Positions 1 to 6,046 of a stretch of 11,426 bases of DNA are shown here, piece after piece; within the stretch, counting starts at the first letter, position 1; each line of letters opens with the position of its first letter. The position numbers and the translations under genes were made by a program. The notes under the pieces were generated by a model that made no database searches, had not been told where the DNA came from, and saw nothing but the letters and a program-made list of their open reading frames with translations. The stretch is from Methylotenera_A sp040079935 (lineage in GTDB: Bacteria; Pseudomonadota; Gammaproteobacteria; Burkholderiales; Methylophilaceae): positions 1 to 11,426 of the forward strand of contig JBEBJI010000046.1 of assembly GCA_040079935.1 (NCBI GenBank). The letters are read 5' to 3'.

Positions 1-341
1 CCTTTAAAGCCAGCGGGCAGGGCAAATGTACTTCCAGCGCCAAATTCCTTAGCGTTGCCATTTAAATCGGTTAAGCGCACACGACCTTCTAAAATAACGC
101 ATACCTCTTCCTCAGTGTAATTCACCGTTTTTGCACCTACACTGCTTTGCCAAATGCCTGCAAAAAATTGTTCGGTGGGGTCGGTGTAATGATTCAAAGT
201 GACGGTATTAATCTCATTAGCAACATGCCCTGCAATACCCGTGGTTATTAGCTCGTGGGACACTGTTTCTAGCTCTTTTTCGGCTAGATTTGCGGCAAAA
301 TCAATGACGTCATTAATATTTTTTAGTATAGCTTTAGTCAT
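1..341 (-). CDS. Cupin-domain protein (COG3450/DUF861-like), 3' end cut by window
   Basis: Reading the minus strand from the ATG at 341-339 gives 113 complete codons with no stop before the window edge, so the C-terminus is missing. The start MTKAILKNINDVIDFAANL is followed by a run typical of the small EutQ-like cupins: FFAGIWQSS, then VNYTEEEVCVILEGRVRLTD, then FGAGSTFALPAGFKG. This is the beta-barrel core whose conserved E, G and P residues sit in the YTEEE, LEGRV and LPAGF motifs. A good ribosome site (AAAGGAA, 355-349) lies 7 nt before the start, inside the end of the upstream aminotransferase gene. The gene overlaps that aminotransferase by 8 nt, so the two are probably co-translated. 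Family members bind small ligands or metals, and the specific function is unknown. Family call is fairly sure; role is not. Confidence 0.8.
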   Translation of the reverse strand, partial: MTKAILKNINDVIDFAANLAEKELETVSHELITTGIAGHVANEINTVTLNHYTDPTEQFFAGIWQSSVGAKTVNYTEEEVCVILEGRVRLTDLNGNAKEFGAGSTFALPAGFK

Positions 342-1686
342 TTGTCAGTTCCTTTAAGCAATCATTAAATAGATGCACTAATTTTTTAACATCCTGCTCG
401 GTTGTTGATGGGCAGATTAACATCATGTTATGAAACGGTGTGAGCAGCACGCCGCGATTGAGCAAATATAAATGAATGGCAGATTCAATCGTATCGTTTT
501 GCGCCTCGCGCGCTTGCTGCGCGTTTTTGGGCAAAGTGGCACAAAATTGCAGCTCTAACCGTGCGCCAAGCCGCGTGATATTCCATGGCAATTTGTAGGC
601 GTTTATTACTTCTACTAAATGATGCTCCAGAAGCCTCGCCAGTGCTAGCATGTAGGCATATGTTACTTCAGTCGCAGTTTCAGTCAAAGTCGCGTGAATA
701 GCCGCAAGTGTCATCATGTTGCCAGATAAGGTCGTGCCAATGCCAGAATGCCCAGATGGCGCGCTGTCTTTTGCTGTTTTCATGCGCGTGGCCATCTCGC
801 TGCTAAAACCATAAGCCGCCGCAGGCAAGCCGCCAGCGATTGGTTTGCCGACGACTAAAAAGTCTGGTGTAATGTTATTCGCTTTCGCCCAACCGCCGCG
901 TGCGGTGGAAATGGTATGCGTTTCATCCAAAATTAAAAGCGTGCCGTATTTGGTGCAAAGTGCGCGTAGGCCTTGTATAAAGCCATCTGCAGGCAATACC
1001 ATGCCGCAATTGGTAAGCGCTGGTTCTGTGAGCAGGGCGGCGAATTCATTGGTTTTTAAGGCATTTTCGACTGCCACTAAATTGTTAAACGGAACTGATG
1101 TTGAGTATTGAGTTAAATCTTGCACTTGGCCGAGTAAGCTTTGCCTATTAACAACTTTCCCATCGATGGTATCTAACATGGTGTCATCTACCGTCCCGTG
1201 ATAACAACCATCAAACACCAACACTTTTTTGCGACCCGTCACTGCGCGCGCCCAGCGAAGCACAAAGCGGTTGGCATCCGTTGCTGTAGTAGCGAGTTGC
1301 CAAAATGGCAAATTAAAATATGCCTCGAGAGCCGCGCCAGTATTGGCTGCTAGAGCACTTGGTAACATCGTCGTAAAGCCTTTTTCTGCTTGACTTTTAA
1401 TCGCGTTAGCAACTGCTTGCGGGCTGTGGCCGAACATCGCGCCTGTGTCGCCCAAACAAAAATCTGTGTGATCGATTCCATCTGCACAAGTAAAATGTGC
1501 GCCGTTTGCGGCCACTACAAATAGCGGCACAGGCGTGCCCCAATCATTCATCCAGTGCATCGGCACGCCGTATAAAAAATGCTGATTTGCACGTTGAGAT
1601 GATTCAATAGAACTTGGGTGTAGCTCTAGGTAGAGCTCGCGCTCAGTTCCTATCATTTTTTGCGCATTGATGACTATTTGTTGCAT
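334..1686 (-). CDS. Class III PLP-dependent aminotransferase, glutamate-1-semialdehyde-aminomutase-like, substrate unknown
   Basis: A 450-residue fold-type I, class III aminotransferase, full length for the family. Visible landmarks are YHG (162-164, stacking on the cofactor), LILDETHTIS with D254-E255 (pyridine nitrogen contact), and VVGKPIAGGLPAAAYG with K281 as the likely Schiff-base lysine. The usual phosphate-cup motif S-G-T/S-E-A-N is replaced by TTATDAN at 133-139, which sets it apart from SpuC in this window and from HemL. It resembles the HemL/GSA-aminomutase branch but is unlikely to be HemL, given DETHT instead of the HemL-type DEVMTGFR. Upstream AGGTA serves as ribosome site. It is divergent from puuB and overlaps the cupin gene downstream. 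Operator-like repeats sit 15 nt upstream of its start, suggesting control by the MocR regulator and a polyamine- or GABA-linked substrate. That role is inferred from position only. Confidence 0.85.
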   Translation of the reverse strand: MQQIVINAQKMIGTERELYLELHPSSIESSQRANQHFLYGVPMHWMNDWGTPVPLFVVAANGAHFTCADGIDHTDFCLGDTGAMFGHSPQAVANAIKSQAEKGFTTMLPSALAANTGAALEAYFNLPFWQLATTATDANRFVLRWARAVTGRKKVLVFDGCYHGTVDDTMLDTIDGKVVNRQSLLGQVQDLTQYSTSVPFNNLVAVENALKTNEFAALLTEPALTNCGMVLPADGFIQGLRALCTKYGTLLILDETHTISTARGGWAKANNITPDFLVVGKPIAGGLPAAAYGFSSEMATRMKTAKDSAPSGHSGIGTTLSGNMMTLAAIHATLTETATEVTYAYMLALARLLEHHLVEVINAYKLPWNITRLGARLELQFCATLPKNAQQAREAQNDTIESAIHLYLLNRGVLLTPFHNMMLICPSTTEQDVKKLVHLFNDCLKELTND

Positions 1687-1701
1687 TTAATTTTTACCTA
1701 T

Positions 1702-1748
1702 AAATGGTTCTAACATTATTAAATAAATGGCACTATTTTTAAGACCAA
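1702..1748. promoter_or_regulatory. Candidate MocR operator A (two direct half-sites plus one inverted)
   Basis: Half-sites AAATGGTTCTAA (1702-1713) and AAATGGCACTAT (1725-1736) are in direct orientation, 23 bp apart start to start. An inverted half-site, TTGGTCTTAA on the minus strand, lies at 1739-1748, with its CCA 17 bp past the second TGG. The same motif, spacing and orientation recur at 5886-5933 beside the regulator gene. MocR/GabR proteins are dimers known to bind paired direct repeats. Binding by this regulator is inferred. Confidence 0.6.
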
Positions 1749-1760
1749 CATTAAATTAGT

Positions 1761-1788
1761 ATTCTACATATAATGCTACATCAGCCAA
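1761..1788 (-). promoter_or_regulatory. Candidate promoter for the minus-strand aminotransferase-cupin unit
   Basis: On the minus strand TTGGCT (1788-1783) is followed after 16 bp by TAGAAT (1766-1761), which matches the sigma-70 -10 consensus at 5 of 6 positions. A start near 1754 would put all three operator half-sites in the leader, where a bound protein would block elongation. Prediction by eye only. Confidence 0.4.
1769..1774 (+). promoter_or_regulatory. puuB: Candidate -10 box of the puuB promoter
   Basis: A perfect TATAAT lies 54 bp before the puuB start. No good -35 hexamer is found 16-18 bp upstream, where the sequence reads around CAACAT. Operator A ends about 20 bp upstream of the box, a position suited to activation. 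A weak -35 with upstream sites fits an activator-dependent promoter. Confidence 0.45.
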
Positions 1789-1828
1789 GTGCTGTAGATA
1801 ATTTAAGTGAATTAAATTAAAGAAAATC

Positions 1829-3151
1829 ATGCATGAAATTGATTTAAAAGCCACGCAAAACTCTTATTACGCCGCCAGCGCCAATGAGCAGCCTGCATAT
1901 CCAAAGCTTGAGTCTGACATTGAAGCCGATGTATGCGTCGTGGGTGGCGGTTTTGCGGGATTGTCTGCGGCGATTGAGTTGGCAGATCGTGGTTATAAAG
2001 TCATCGTGTTGGAGGCGCATCATATTGGCTTTGGCGCGAGTGGTCGCAATGGCGGGCAGATTATTGCGGGTTTGGCTTGCGAGCAGGATGTGATTGAAAA
2101 ATCGATTGGTTTTGAAGCCGCCAAACAAGTGTGGGAAATGACGCTGGAAGCCTTGGATTTAGTGCGTGAGCGCGTCAAACGCTTCGACATAAAGTGTGAT
2201 TTTGTCGATGGATTTTTGGGTGTTTCAATCGGCGATAAAAAAGGTAAAAAGCTGCGCCATTGGTACGACGGCATGGCAAAAAATTACAATTACGACAGCG
2301 ATGCAAAATGGATAGAACCCGCGCATTTAAAGGATTGGATAGACAGTCCGCGCTATTTTAATGGCTATTATGACAAACGTTCTGGCCATTTGCATCCACT
2401 TAATTATTGCTTGGGTTTGGCGCGCGGTGCGGCCAGTTTGGGTGTGCAGATTTTTGAACATTCTCCTGTAGGTAGCCTACAGCAGGGCGATACAGCGAAA
2501 GCGCAGACAGAAACTGGTTCAGTCAAAGCAAAATTTATGGTCCTGGCGGGCAATATTTTTCTATCCGAAATTGCGCCGCAATTAGCGCCTAGTTTAACCA
2601 AGCGCATTATGCCAGTTGGCACGTATATTATCGGTTCGGAGCCGATAGACCCTAAATTAGCGAAAAAACTTATCCCCTCAAACGCGGCGATTTGCGACAC
2701 CAATTTTGTGTTGGATTACTTTAGGTTTTCTGGCGGCAATAACGCAACAAATCCACGCATGATTTTTGGCGGCCGCGTCAGTTACAGCACCATGACACCG
2801 CGCAATCTTACAGCTATTATGCAAGCACGCATGGTTGCGGCGTTTCCGCAGCTCGCCAATACCAAAGTGGATTACACTTGGGGCGGCTTTGTCGATATTA
2901 CGATGAACCGCGCGCCAGATTTTGGTCGGGTGGCGAACAATGTGTATTATCTGCAAGGATTTTCAGGTCACGGCGTAGCATTAACAGGCCTGGCAGGCAA
3001 ATTGGTCGCAGAGGCGATTTCTAGCCAAGCCGAGCGTTTAGATGTCATTTCGCGCATTTCACATCACAATTTCCCGGGTGGAAAGCTAATGCGTACACCT
3101 GCGCTGGTGCTGGGCATGGCGTGGTATCAACTGAAAGAAAAGCTGGGTTAG
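1829..3151 (+). CDS. puuB: Gamma-glutamylputrescine oxidase (FAD-dependent, DAO family)
   Basis: A 440-residue flavoprotein that aligns from end to end with E. coli PuuB as recalled: an N-terminal SYYAASAN motif, the dinucleotide fold VVGGGFAGLSAA (GGGFAG at 39-44, acidic E62 ending the second strand), GASGRNGGQ (69-77), SGHLHPLNY, and the C-terminal flavin contact YYLQGFSGHGV (GFSGHG at 377-382). The reaction oxidises gamma-glutamylputrescine to gamma-glutamyl-gamma-aminobutyraldehyde with release of ammonia and hydrogen peroxide, in the cytoplasm. The start is supported by the family N-terminus; the ribosome site (AAAGA around 1819) is weak. It stands alone on the plus strand, separated by about 2.9 kb from puuD/puuA, and converges on the GNAT gene. 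Related glycine/D-amino-acid oxidases are the alternative, but the motifs and neighbours favour PuuB. Confidence 0.9.
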   Translation: MHEIDLKATQNSYYAASANEQPAYPKLESDIEADVCVVGGGFAGLSAAIELADRGYKVIVLEAHHIGFGASGRNGGQIIAGLACEQDVIEKSIGFEAAKQVWEMTLEALDLVRERVKRFDIKCDFVDGFLGVSIGDKKGKKLRHWYDGMAKNYNYDSDAKWIEPAHLKDWIDSPRYFNGYYDKRSGHLHPLNYCLGLARGAASLGVQIFEHSPVGSLQQGDTAKAQTETGSVKAKFMVLAGNIFLSEIAPQLAPSLTKRIMPVGTYIIGSEPIDPKLAKKLIPSNAAICDTNFVLDYFRFSGGNNATNPRMIFGGRVSYSTMTPRNLTAIMQARMVAAFPQLANTKVDYTWGGFVDITMNRAPDFGRVANNVYYLQGFSGHGVALTGLAGKLVAEAISSQAERLDVISRISHHNFPGGKLMRTPALVLGMAWYQLKEKLG

Positions 3152-3177
3152 AAGCGATTTAATTTCTTAAAATAGAT

Positions 3178-3212
3178 GCTCTGGAAGGCTCATGGATATT
3201 GGTCTGCAGGGC
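3178..3212. repeat. Imperfect hairpin between convergent genes, sharing its core with the potF terminator
   Basis: GCTCTG (3178-3183) can pair with CAGGGC (3207-3212) allowing one G-U pair, with a second AGGC/GGTCT stem inside. The 14 bases CTCATGGATATTGG at 3189-3202 are identical to 11050-11063 in the potF-potG terminator, including the whole loop. It sits 27 bp after puuB and 18 bp from the end of the convergent GNAT gene, so it may end transcription of either. The T-run after it is poor, so it could be a decayed copy. Confidence 0.5.
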
Positions 3213-3229
3213 ATATTGTTTAAGTGGTA

Positions 3230-3679
3230 TTAAGTTAAGTTTTTGCTATAAGTATAAAAAATCTCATCACGCTTCCAGCCAAGTGATTCATACAGCGCTT
3301 GTGCGGCGAGATTGTTTTTTGCGGTACTTAAATCTAAGCGCACCATGCCATTATTTGCAGCATATTCGTGCGCAGCCAGCATTAAAGCGCGTCCTGCGCC
3401 AGTTTTTCTTGCTCTGGAATCGACAAATAAATCGTACAAAACACCAATTTTTGCAGCAGCGACTGAGCAAAAACTGGGGTAGATTTGGCAAAAACCAATC
3501 AATTTTCCTTCATTATTTTCAGCTACAAAAATCGCTGAATCTTTATTATTTAATCGCGCCTCAACAAAGTTTTTTGCTAGTTCAATATTAGCTGTTTGTT
3601 TGTAAAATTCACGATAATGGTCGAATAGTGAGGCAAGCGCTTCTAGGTCGCCGATGCAAGCGGGACGGATGGTGAGCAT
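3230..3679 (-). CDS. GNAT-family N-acetyltransferase
   Basis: A 149-residue single-domain acetyltransferase. It opens with the usual first strand MLTIRPACIGDLEAL. Motif A follows as VLYDLFVDSRARKTGAGRAL, where R91-K-T-G-A-G96 is the acetyl-CoA pyrophosphate loop, and motif B as AAQALYESLGWKRDE (125-139). It has no ribosome site of its own and starts 5 nt after the ABM-like gene, so it is probably translated by coupling as the last gene of the regulator unit. The substrate cannot be read from sequence. The helix LFDHYREFYKQ and the segment GFCQIYPSFCSV recall a subgroup that includes Hpa2-like enzymes, some of which acetylate polyamines. Together with the polyamine genes around it, this makes a polyamine or related amine a reasonable but unproven substrate. 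Confidence 0.85.
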   Translation of the reverse strand: MLTIRPACIGDLEALASLFDHYREFYKQTANIELAKNFVEARLNNKDSAIFVAENNEGKLIGFCQIYPSFCSVAAAKIGVLYDLFVDSRARKTGAGRALMLAAHEYAANNGMVRLDLSTAKNNLAAQALYESLGWKRDEIFYTYSKNLT

Positions 3680-3684
3680 GATTT

Positions 3685-4017
3685 TTATGTGTGTGGATTA
3701 AACGTTGAAGTTGGGTGCGCAATGCTGCCATCGCCATAAGCGCGAATGACATTGGCAATCACAATTTGATAGCCACTCAGCCAGTTGGCTTGTTTAGACT
3801 TGGCATCAAGGTGTTTTGGATGGCTCATCAATGTTTGTAGACTTTTTAAATCTTGCCAATAATACACATTGCAAACCCGGCTAGTTTCGGCATTCTCCCA
3901 GCTTTCTTCTCCCAGATAGCCTTCTGTTTCTTTAGCAGCTGTAGCAATGGCATTATCTAGTTCGTAAAATGCAACATCAAATTGTTTTTTATCAAAAATA
4001 AAAGTGGCGGAGTACAT
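3685..4017 (-). CDS. Small ABM-like (antibiotic biosynthesis monooxygenase superfamily) protein
   Basis: A 110-residue soluble protein with no signal peptide or membrane segment. The N-terminal strand MYSATFIFD, the central SRVCNVYYWQDLKSLQTLMSHPKHLDAK and the C-terminal GYQIVIANVIRAYGDG are typical of dimeric alpha/beta-barrel ABM-like proteins, many of which are annotated as antibiotic biosynthesis monooxygenase although no oxygenase activity has been shown. The start is supported by an AGGAT ribosome site just upstream (about 4024-4028). It lies between the SMR transporter (8-nt gap) and the GNAT gene (5-nt gap), so it is almost surely part of the same transcript. The function is unknown; a role in handling a small metabolite or stress product is only a guess. 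Confidence 0.75.
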   Translation of the reverse strand: MYSATFIFDKKQFDVAFYELDNAIATAAKETEGYLGEESWENAETSRVCNVYYWQDLKSLQTLMSHPKHLDAKSKQANWLSGYQIVIANVIRAYGDGSIAHPTSTFNPHT

Positions 4018-4025
4018 TTATAATC

Positions 4026-4358
4026 CTATTGATTTGTTAAATTAAGCAATACAACACCAATGACCACCAATATAAGGCCTGCTATTTTAAAACTGGCAAT
4101 CGATTCGGCATAAAAAACAATGCCGAGTAGCGCAACAATAGCGGTGCTGGCGGCCGCCCAGACCGCGTATGCAATGCCCATTTCAATCTGCTTGAGCGAA
4201 ATGGACATCAGCCAAATTGAGGTAATAAAGCAAGCAACTGCGCCGGCAGTTGGCAGTAAGTTGCTGAATCCATTGGAGTATCTAATAGACAGCATGCCGA
4301 AAACTTCGAACAATATGCTGGCGATAAGAATTAACCAAGCTATGATTAACGGGCTCAT
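4026..4358 (-). CDS. Small multidrug resistance (SMR/EmrE-like) membrane transporter
   Basis: Using the ATG at 4358 gives 110 residues, the standard SMR length, with four hydrophobic helices at about 4-22, 35-54, 58-81 and 90-108. The membrane-buried glutamate essential for proton/substrate exchange is E18 (EmrE E14), and GIAYAVW at 61-67 matches EmrE residues Y60 and W63. Upstream in-frame ATGs would add a charged 42-residue extension inside the regulator gene. They are rejected because a strong AAAAGGAGAG site precedes 4358 and this ATG overlaps the regulator stop by one base (TGATG), a classic coupling junction. Oddities: the EmrE third-helix glycines G65 and G67 are A69 and S71 here, and the first-helix lysine is R26. 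The partner might be a polyamine or a quaternary amine; MdtJI-type exporters need two genes and only one is present. Confidence 0.88.
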   Translation of the reverse strand: MSPLIIAWLILIASILFEVFGMLSIRYSNGFSNLLPTAGAVACFITSIWLMSISLKQIEMGIAYAVWAAASTAIVALLGIVFYAESIASFKIAGLILVVIGVVLLNLTNQ

Positions 4359-5866
4359 CAACACTCTCCTTTTAACGCGGTTTGAATGACATTTGCCAAT
4401 GCACTGCCGTATTGCGAAATGTTTTCTGTCGCAGAGTAGGCATAGCCAATAATTAAGCCTTTTTCGCGACTTTCTCCTACACAATAATTTGAGAGCGGAT
4501 ATACGCGTAAACCTTGTTGGGCGGCTAATTCGGCCACAGCTACATCATCAATATTATCGCCAAACTCCACCACCAAATGTAATCCAGAATCCACCATAGA
4601 AAGCCTTGCGCCTACTTTGGCGACGCTGGCTAATGAGGCTTGCAGTAAGTGTCTGCGCTCTCCATACATTTGGCGCAAACGTCGTATGTGGCTAGCAAAA
4701 TGACCTTCTTCGATAAAATCAGCCAGTGCGGCTTGAATCATGACTTGCCCAGGGCGCTGTAGCTCGTATAAGCCAATTTTGAACGCATCAACCAATTGTG
4801 GCGGAATCACCATATAGCCCAAGCGAATGCCAGGATACATGACTTTTGAAAATGTGCCCAAATAGAGCACGCGACCGTGCTGGTCCATGCCTTGCAGCGA
4901 GGATATTGGTCGGCCTTCGAAGCGAAACTCGCTGTCGTAATCATCTTCAATAATCCATGCACCACTATTTTGCGCGTAATCTAGCAACAAGCGCCTGCGG
5001 CCATAGCTCATCACTGTACCTTTTGGGTATTGGTGCGACGGAGTAGTGTAAATGAGGCGTGGCTTGACGCGAAAATCTGCAGTGCTGGGTGCCATACCTT
5101 CTTTATCTACTGCTACAGGATGCAGCTGCAGTCCATTCACTTCTAACACTCTGCGTGCCGCCCAGTAGCAGGGGTTTTCTACCCAAACGCTGTCATTGTA
5201 ATCAGTGAGTAAACGTGCGCACAAGTCTATGGATTGTTGGGTGCCAGACGTTATTAATACTTGGTCAACCGTGAGATTAACCGCACGTGAAACACGTAAA
5301 TAATCGGCAATAGCTTGCCGCAAAGGTAAATAGCCACCATCATGGCTGGAATCAAGTAGTTTGGGGTTTAGTGCGCGCCAATGGCGATTCAGCAATCGCC
5401 TCCATAAGGCGATGGGAAAGCGAGAATAATCATCTTCACCAGGTGTAAAGGGCTGTACCTCATGGTTGTCAGGCGAATCAGAGGCCGCTAAGCCTCGCTT
5501 AGAAAGTGTAATTTCGCCTTCGGGTTTAAGTGGGTTGATGGTACGGCTATGCTTAGAGATGTTTTCTGTTTGTTGGTTAAAAGTATCGATTTGTTTGTAG
5601 GAAACATACGTACCACTGCCCGTTTTGGCAGTTACATAACCTTCATCTAATAGTTGATCGAATGCTGCCAAAATAGTGTTGCGCGAAACACTTAAATCAT
5701 CTGCCAAACTGCGTGTGGAAGGTAGGCGGCTGCCCGATGGTAGTACTTGTTCAGTAATGGCGCGGCGAATCGTCTCGTACATGCGTCTGTGATTGGGCAT
5801 GCGTGTGGGGAACTTGCCATGACTAAGCTGCGTGAGCAGCCATTCGGATAAGACTAATTGTTTCAT
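4358..5866 (-). CDS. MocR/GabR-type transcriptional regulator (GntR wHTH fused to aminotransferase-like domain)
   Basis: A 502-residue fusion typical of MocR regulators. Residues about 28-92 form a GntR winged helix-turn-helix: YETIRRAI, then LPSTRSLADDLSVSRNTI, then LLDEGYVTAKTGSGTYV. A linker of about 45 residues follows, then a class I aminotransferase-like domain (about 140-500) with ITSGTQQSIDLCARLL, TPSHQYPKGTVMS, IIEDDYDSEFRF (307-316) and GTFSKVMYPGIRLGYM, in which K341 should bind PLP. Such proteins sense PLP together with an amine or amino acid, as GabR does with GABA. It is divergent from puuD and leads a tight minus-strand unit ending in the GNAT gene. Repeats shared with the puuB region lie 19 nt before its start, suggesting autorepression. 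The ribosome site is weak. PdxR is a possible alternative, but the context favours polyamine/GABA control. Confidence 0.9.
   Translation of the reverse strand: MKQLVLSEWLLTQLSHGKFPTRMPNHRRMYETIRRAITEQVLPSGSRLPSTRSLADDLSVSRNTILAAFDQLLDEGYVTAKTGSGTYVSYKQIDTFNQQTENISKHSRTINPLKPEGEITLSKRGLAASDSPDNHEVQPFTPGEDDYSRFPIALWRRLLNRHWRALNPKLLDSSHDGGYLPLRQAIADYLRVSRAVNLTVDQVLITSGTQQSIDLCARLLTDYNDSVWVENPCYWAARRVLEVNGLQLHPVAVDKEGMAPSTADFRVKPRLIYTTPSHQYPKGTVMSYGRRRLLLDYAQNSGAWIIEDDYDSEFRFEGRPISSLQGMDQHGRVLYLGTFSKVMYPGIRLGYMVIPPQLVDAFKIGLYELQRPGQVMIQAALADFIEEGHFASHIRRLRQMYGERRHLLQASLASVAKVGARLSMVDSGLHLVVEFGDNIDDVAVAELAAQQGLRVYPLSNYCVGESREKGLIIGYAYSATENISQYGSALANVIQTALKGEC
4364..4373 (-). promoter_or_regulatory. 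Ribosome binding site fixing the SMR start
   Basis: The minus strand reads AAAAGGAGAG, a near-consensus Shine-Dalgarno, 5 nt before the ATG at 4358-4356. It lies inside the last codons of the regulator gene and argues against the longer upstream start. Confidence 0.8.
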
Positions 5867-5885
5867 TTGGCAGAAATTTTTATAA

Positions 5886-5933
5886 AAGTGGCTCTATCTA
5901 AATAACTTAAATGGCTCTTGTAGCGTTACCAAT
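5886..5933. promoter_or_regulatory. Candidate MocR operator B (two direct half-sites plus one inverted)
   Basis: AAGTGGCTCTAT (5886-5897) and AAATGGCTCTTG (5909-5920) repeat in direct orientation at 23 bp. ATTGGTAA on the minus strand (5926-5933) is an inverted half-site whose CCA lies 17 bp past the second TGG. Every offset equals that in operator A at 1702-1748. The site lies between the regulator start and its predicted promoter. Confidence 0.6.
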
Positions 5934-5940
5934 TAAAGCG

Positions 5941-5969
5941 ATAGTATACTTGTAACTAAATTGTTGCAA
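5941..5969 (-). promoter_or_regulatory. Candidate promoter of the regulator-SMR-ABM-GNAT unit
   Basis: On the minus strand TTGCAA (5969-5964) and TACTAT (5946-5941) are separated by 17 bp; each matches consensus at 4 of 6 positions. A start near 5934 puts operator B in the leader, consistent with autorepression. The same stretch read on the plus strand holds TATACT (5945-5950), a possible -10 for puuD. By eye only. Confidence 0.35.
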
Positions 5970-5973
5970 TCTT

Positions 5974-6022
5974 AAGTTTGATTATGTAGTGCTCATTAAT
6001 TGATAGGCATATAATCAAACTT
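5974..6022. repeat. Perfect 12-bp inverted repeat upstream of puuD
   Basis: AAGTTTGATTAT (5974-5985) and its exact complement ATAATCAAACTT (6011-6022) flank a 25-bp spacer. The right arm overlaps a TATAAT box (6010-6015). It could be an operator for a second regulator, or a leader RNA hairpin if transcription starts near 5957. Confidence 0.6.
6010..6015 (+). promoter_or_regulatory. puuD: Candidate -10 box for the puuD-puuA-spuC operon
   Basis: A perfect TATAAT lies 31 bp before the puuD ATG. The -35 region (TAGTGC at 5987-5992) is poor, and the right arm of the inverted repeat covers the box. An alternative -10 is TATACT at 5945-5950, which would sit at about the same distance from operator B as the puuB box does from operator A. 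Confidence 0.35.
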
Positions 6023-6046
6023 GTGCTGCCAGCAATCTGACTAAAC

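Noticed and set aside
334..1686. Identification as HemL (heme synthesis)
   Set aside because: The phosphate-cup and D-E motifs differ from HemL and the context is polyamine metabolism.
2404..2956. Two minus-strand open frames within puuB
   Set aside because: PuuB is conserved throughout this stretch; the antisense frames show no family motif.
3199..3591. 130-codon open frame on the plus strand
   Set aside because: It lies opposite the GNAT gene, has an unusual composition with no recognisable domain, and no ribosome site; a shadow of the real gene.
4359..4484. N-terminal extension of the SMR protein from an upstream ATG
   Set aside because: It would add 42 charged residues to a family with a fixed length near 110, and a strong ribosome site marks the ATG at 4358.
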